Source: Oxyruncus cristatus (Eukaryota > Chordata > Aves > Passeriformes > Cotingidae). Taken from it: a stretch of DNA of 64,000 nucleotides. The position numbers and the translations under genes are program-made. The notes beneath the pieces were generated by a model. That model was given only the letters and a program-made list of their open reading frames with translations. It was not told the origin of the DNA and did not search any database. The stretch lies in assembly GCA_013399855.1 (NCBI GenBank), contig VXAY01004336.1, positions 1,112,076-1,176,075 of the forward strand, in the 5' to 3' direction. This document shows, piece after piece, positions 61,701-64,000 of this stretch; within the stretch, counting starts at the first letter, position 1; every line of letters begins with the position of its first letter.

Positions 61701-62410
61701 AAGGAGCGGAAAGGAGCGGAAAGGAGCGGAAAGGAGCGGAAAGGAGCGGAAAGGAGCGGAAAGGAGCGGAAAGGAGCGGAAAGGAGCGGAAAGGAGCGGA
61801 AAGGAGCGGAAAGGAGCGGAAAGGAGCGGAAAGGAGCGGAAAGGAGCGGAAAGGAGCGGAAAGGAGCGGAAAGGAGCGGAAAGGAGCGGAAAGGAGCGGA
61901 AAGGAGCGGAAAGGAGCGGAAAGGAGCGGAAAGGAGCGGAAAGGAGCGGAAAGGAGCGGAAAGGAGCGGAAAGGAGCGGAAAGGAGCGGAAAGGAGCGGA
62001 AAGGAGCGGAAAGGAGCGGAAAGGAGCGGAAAGGAGCGGAAAGGAGCGGAAAGGAGCGGAAAGGAGCGGAAAGGAGCGGAAAGGAGCGGAAAGGAGCGGA
62101 AAGGAGCGGAAAGGAGCGGAAAGGAGCGGAAAGGAGCGGAAAGGAGCGGAAAGGAGCGGAAAGGAGCGGAAAGGAGCGGAAAGGAGCGGAAAGGAGCGGA
62201 AAGGAGCGGAAAGGAGCGGAAAGGAGCGGAAAGGAGCGGAAAGGAGCGGAAAGGAGCGGAAAGGAGCGGAAAGGAGCGGAAAGGAGCGGAAAGGAGCGGA
62301 AAGGAGCGGAAAGGAGCGGAAAGGAGCGGAAAGGAGCGGAAAGGAGCGGAAAGGAGCGGAAAGGAGCGGAAAGGAGCGGAAAGGAGCGGAAAGGAGCGGA
62401 AAGGAGCGGA
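61701..62410 (+). repeat. 10-bp minisatellite, 71 perfect copies
   Basis: The unit AAGGAGCGGA is repeated 71 times over 710 bp without one substitution or indel. It can be seen as two pentamers, GGAAA and GGAGC, and the flanks contain plain GGAAA pentamers, so it probably arose from a GGAAA microsatellite. Each unit has one CpG and 60% G+C; the observed/expected CpG ratio is 2.0 by composition. Because no unit creates a stop on either strand, all six frames stay open (decapeptides such as GKERKGAERS and FRSFPLLSAP), so the 300-378 codon frames here are not genes. GG pairs recur every 5 bases. Confidence 0.98.
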
Positions 62411-62456
62411 AAGGAAAGGAAAAAAGAGAAAAAAAAAGAAAAGAGAAAAGAAAAAA
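62411..62456 (+). repeat. A/G-rich right shoulder of the minisatellite
   Basis: Plain GGAAA units give way to AAAAAGAGAAAA-type sequence and end sharply at TTCTCAACATTC. The tract is purine only. Confidence 0.95.
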
Positions 62457-64000
62457 TTCTCAACATTCACAGAGCAGTTCCTAATATCTGGTTTCACTAC
62501 AACTGTATCTGGAAGAATTTGCTTCAATAAAGCTCCCAGCTGGAGCTGTAATCGAGTCCATCTTTTATAAACATACTGACTGACAAACTAACAAATAGCA
62601 AATGTTGGTGTCAGTGAGACTGGTGATAGCTGAAGAAATTATCCTGCGCAAATAGAAAACTGAGATATTATTCGTGTTTAGCAATTGTCTAAAGGAATTT
62701 AGAAATACAGCAGTCACAGCAAAACCATCTCTTGAGCATATATTCAACTAGAATAAAATCCCATTTGGGATAATATGACTGAGTTATATAAAGTCTGTAT
62801 TTCTTTATCTATTTAGTACTTCAAGGTTCGTATGATAGACACTCTCATTCGAGTGAAAAGTCTGTGCCATGCTTGTCTTACTTAAGAGCCTTCATAATAG
62901 TAGAATTTATTTAAATTTTACCTAGTGTTTTCATATCTACAGTAGCAACATCTCCTTAAAATGCTCGTTTTTTAAAATATGCACTGTTGTTGCTGGTATG
63001 TTCTCACATTGTTCTAGCATAATGTTAAGAGTTGATTGACTTTGTTTTGATCTTCACTTTTCATATATTGAAAAAGCATCAGTAGAGTTTGCTAGCAGCA
63101 AAATAACTCTGACAAACTTTTGCAAGGTATTTTGCTCATCTCTGTGGCTATGGCTTCATAGCACATGCTTGCCTGGGACAGCTAGGAGGCATCTTGCTAT
63201 GTTCAAATGACTCAATATAATGCCAGACTAGATCCTAAAAAACTTGCACTTACATGGGTGTCATGACCTCTGCCAGCACCAGTTGAAGGGAACTCAGGGA
63301 GGGCACCAGTCCTGGCTACTTTCCCTGGCTCATTTCTCTGGTACTCATCCGGCACTCCCAGTCATGGCATTATGGATGTTAGAGAATGCACCTTCGTCTA
63401 GTTCCTCACTGCCTCTTTATGTTACCCTCTTCCTTGTTGAACCTGCTGAAGGTTGTATCTCTGTCTTACATTCTCACAGGTGTGAGAAAATTAGGTTTTA
63501 TTTCAGAGTGACATGCCTCTCTTCTGAGAAAAAAAAAAACTGTTAAGATTTACCCAAAAATTGTCAAGCAGGCATCCAAAATTAAAGGGCCCCAAAGTGT
63601 TTCTAGTCATTTAACAGTGAAAGAAAGAACCTGAAATATGCACTGGAAATAAAACCTTCGAGGGTGGGGTCAGTACTTTTTAATGCATTTGTGGAGTGCT
63701 TACCATAATGCTCAGCCCTGCAAACCTTTCATTTCTCCCTGCAAAATAAACACCAAGACAATTTTCTGGACCCACGACTCAAGCTACTCAAATTCTCCTG
63801 AGGACTGAAGGACCAACAAAACCCATCTTGCCTTTCCATCTCTTCTTCCTTCGTTTTGCCTTTTAACATACATACAGCAGTAACATATCATTTGTATTTG
63901 CACATTAATCCAAAAGGTACAATAAAATGAAGGAATTCACTTCATCTATCTTTTCAGGAGAGGATAAACAGGCAAAGCACACTTATTGCAGCAATTCTCA
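62457..64000. other. No recognisable gene or repeat
   Basis: The longest frame is 100 codons (63,244-63,546 plus strand) and ends in an A run. It has no motif I recognise. No transposon end was seen before the window closes. Confidence 0.45.

Noticed and set aside
61330..62570. Open frames of 300, 370 and 378 codons on both strands
   Set aside because: They exist because a stop-free 10-bp unit is repeated 71 times, which leaves every frame open. The peptides are pure decapeptide repeats.

Overview
This window looks like non-coding DNA from a bird, most likely a songbird. It holds several 5'-truncated CR1 LINE copies with the characteristic 3' tail of ATTCTATG-like octamers. It also has two short SINEs with a tRNA-Ile-like head and a CR1-like tail, the layout of the TguSINE1 family known from zebra finch. 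A solo endogenous-retrovirus LTR with a perfect 5-bp target-site duplication and a second probable LTR complete the set. I see no L1, Alu or bacterial features. I found no open reading frame that I would call a host gene. The longest frames lie over simple repeats, assembly gaps or CR1 remnants.

Layout. Positions 1-19,700 are mostly unique and AT-rich, with one CR1 tail (1755-1865), a 15-bp perfect hairpin (7635-7669) and an unresolved GGAA/AAAG tract holding a 930-bp gap (14,860-16,073). Positions 20,000-36,000 contain an old decayed CR1 (about 20,000) and a younger CR1 3' end (30,769-31,260). Positions 36,000-46,100 contain the solo LTR (36,094-36,688), a small gap in a G/GA-rich tract (38,840-38,871), a minus-strand SINE (39,469-39,609), a probable second LTR (41,946-42,672) and another CR1 (45,615-46,070). 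Positions 52,700-58,300 form the densest retroelement cluster: two CR1 copies that retain part of the reverse-transcriptase region, a plus-strand SINE, two short tandem arrays, and a tRNA-Ala(AGC)-like sequence joined directly to the 5' truncation point of the second CR1. Positions 61,417-62,456 are a 1-kb purine tract whose core is 71 identical copies of a 10-bp unit.

There is no gene set here that works together. The coherent story is retrotransposition: CR1 copies, SINEs that probably depend on CR1, and a candidate tRNA-CR1 chimera of the kind expected from template switching. I did not find a new multi-gene system. The items most worth checking are the tRNA-Ala/CR1 junction at about 57,345, the perfect CpG-phased 10-bp array at 61,701-62,410, and the premature stop shared by the two RT-bearing CR1 copies. 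Family names and consensus comparisons are from memory; no search was run.
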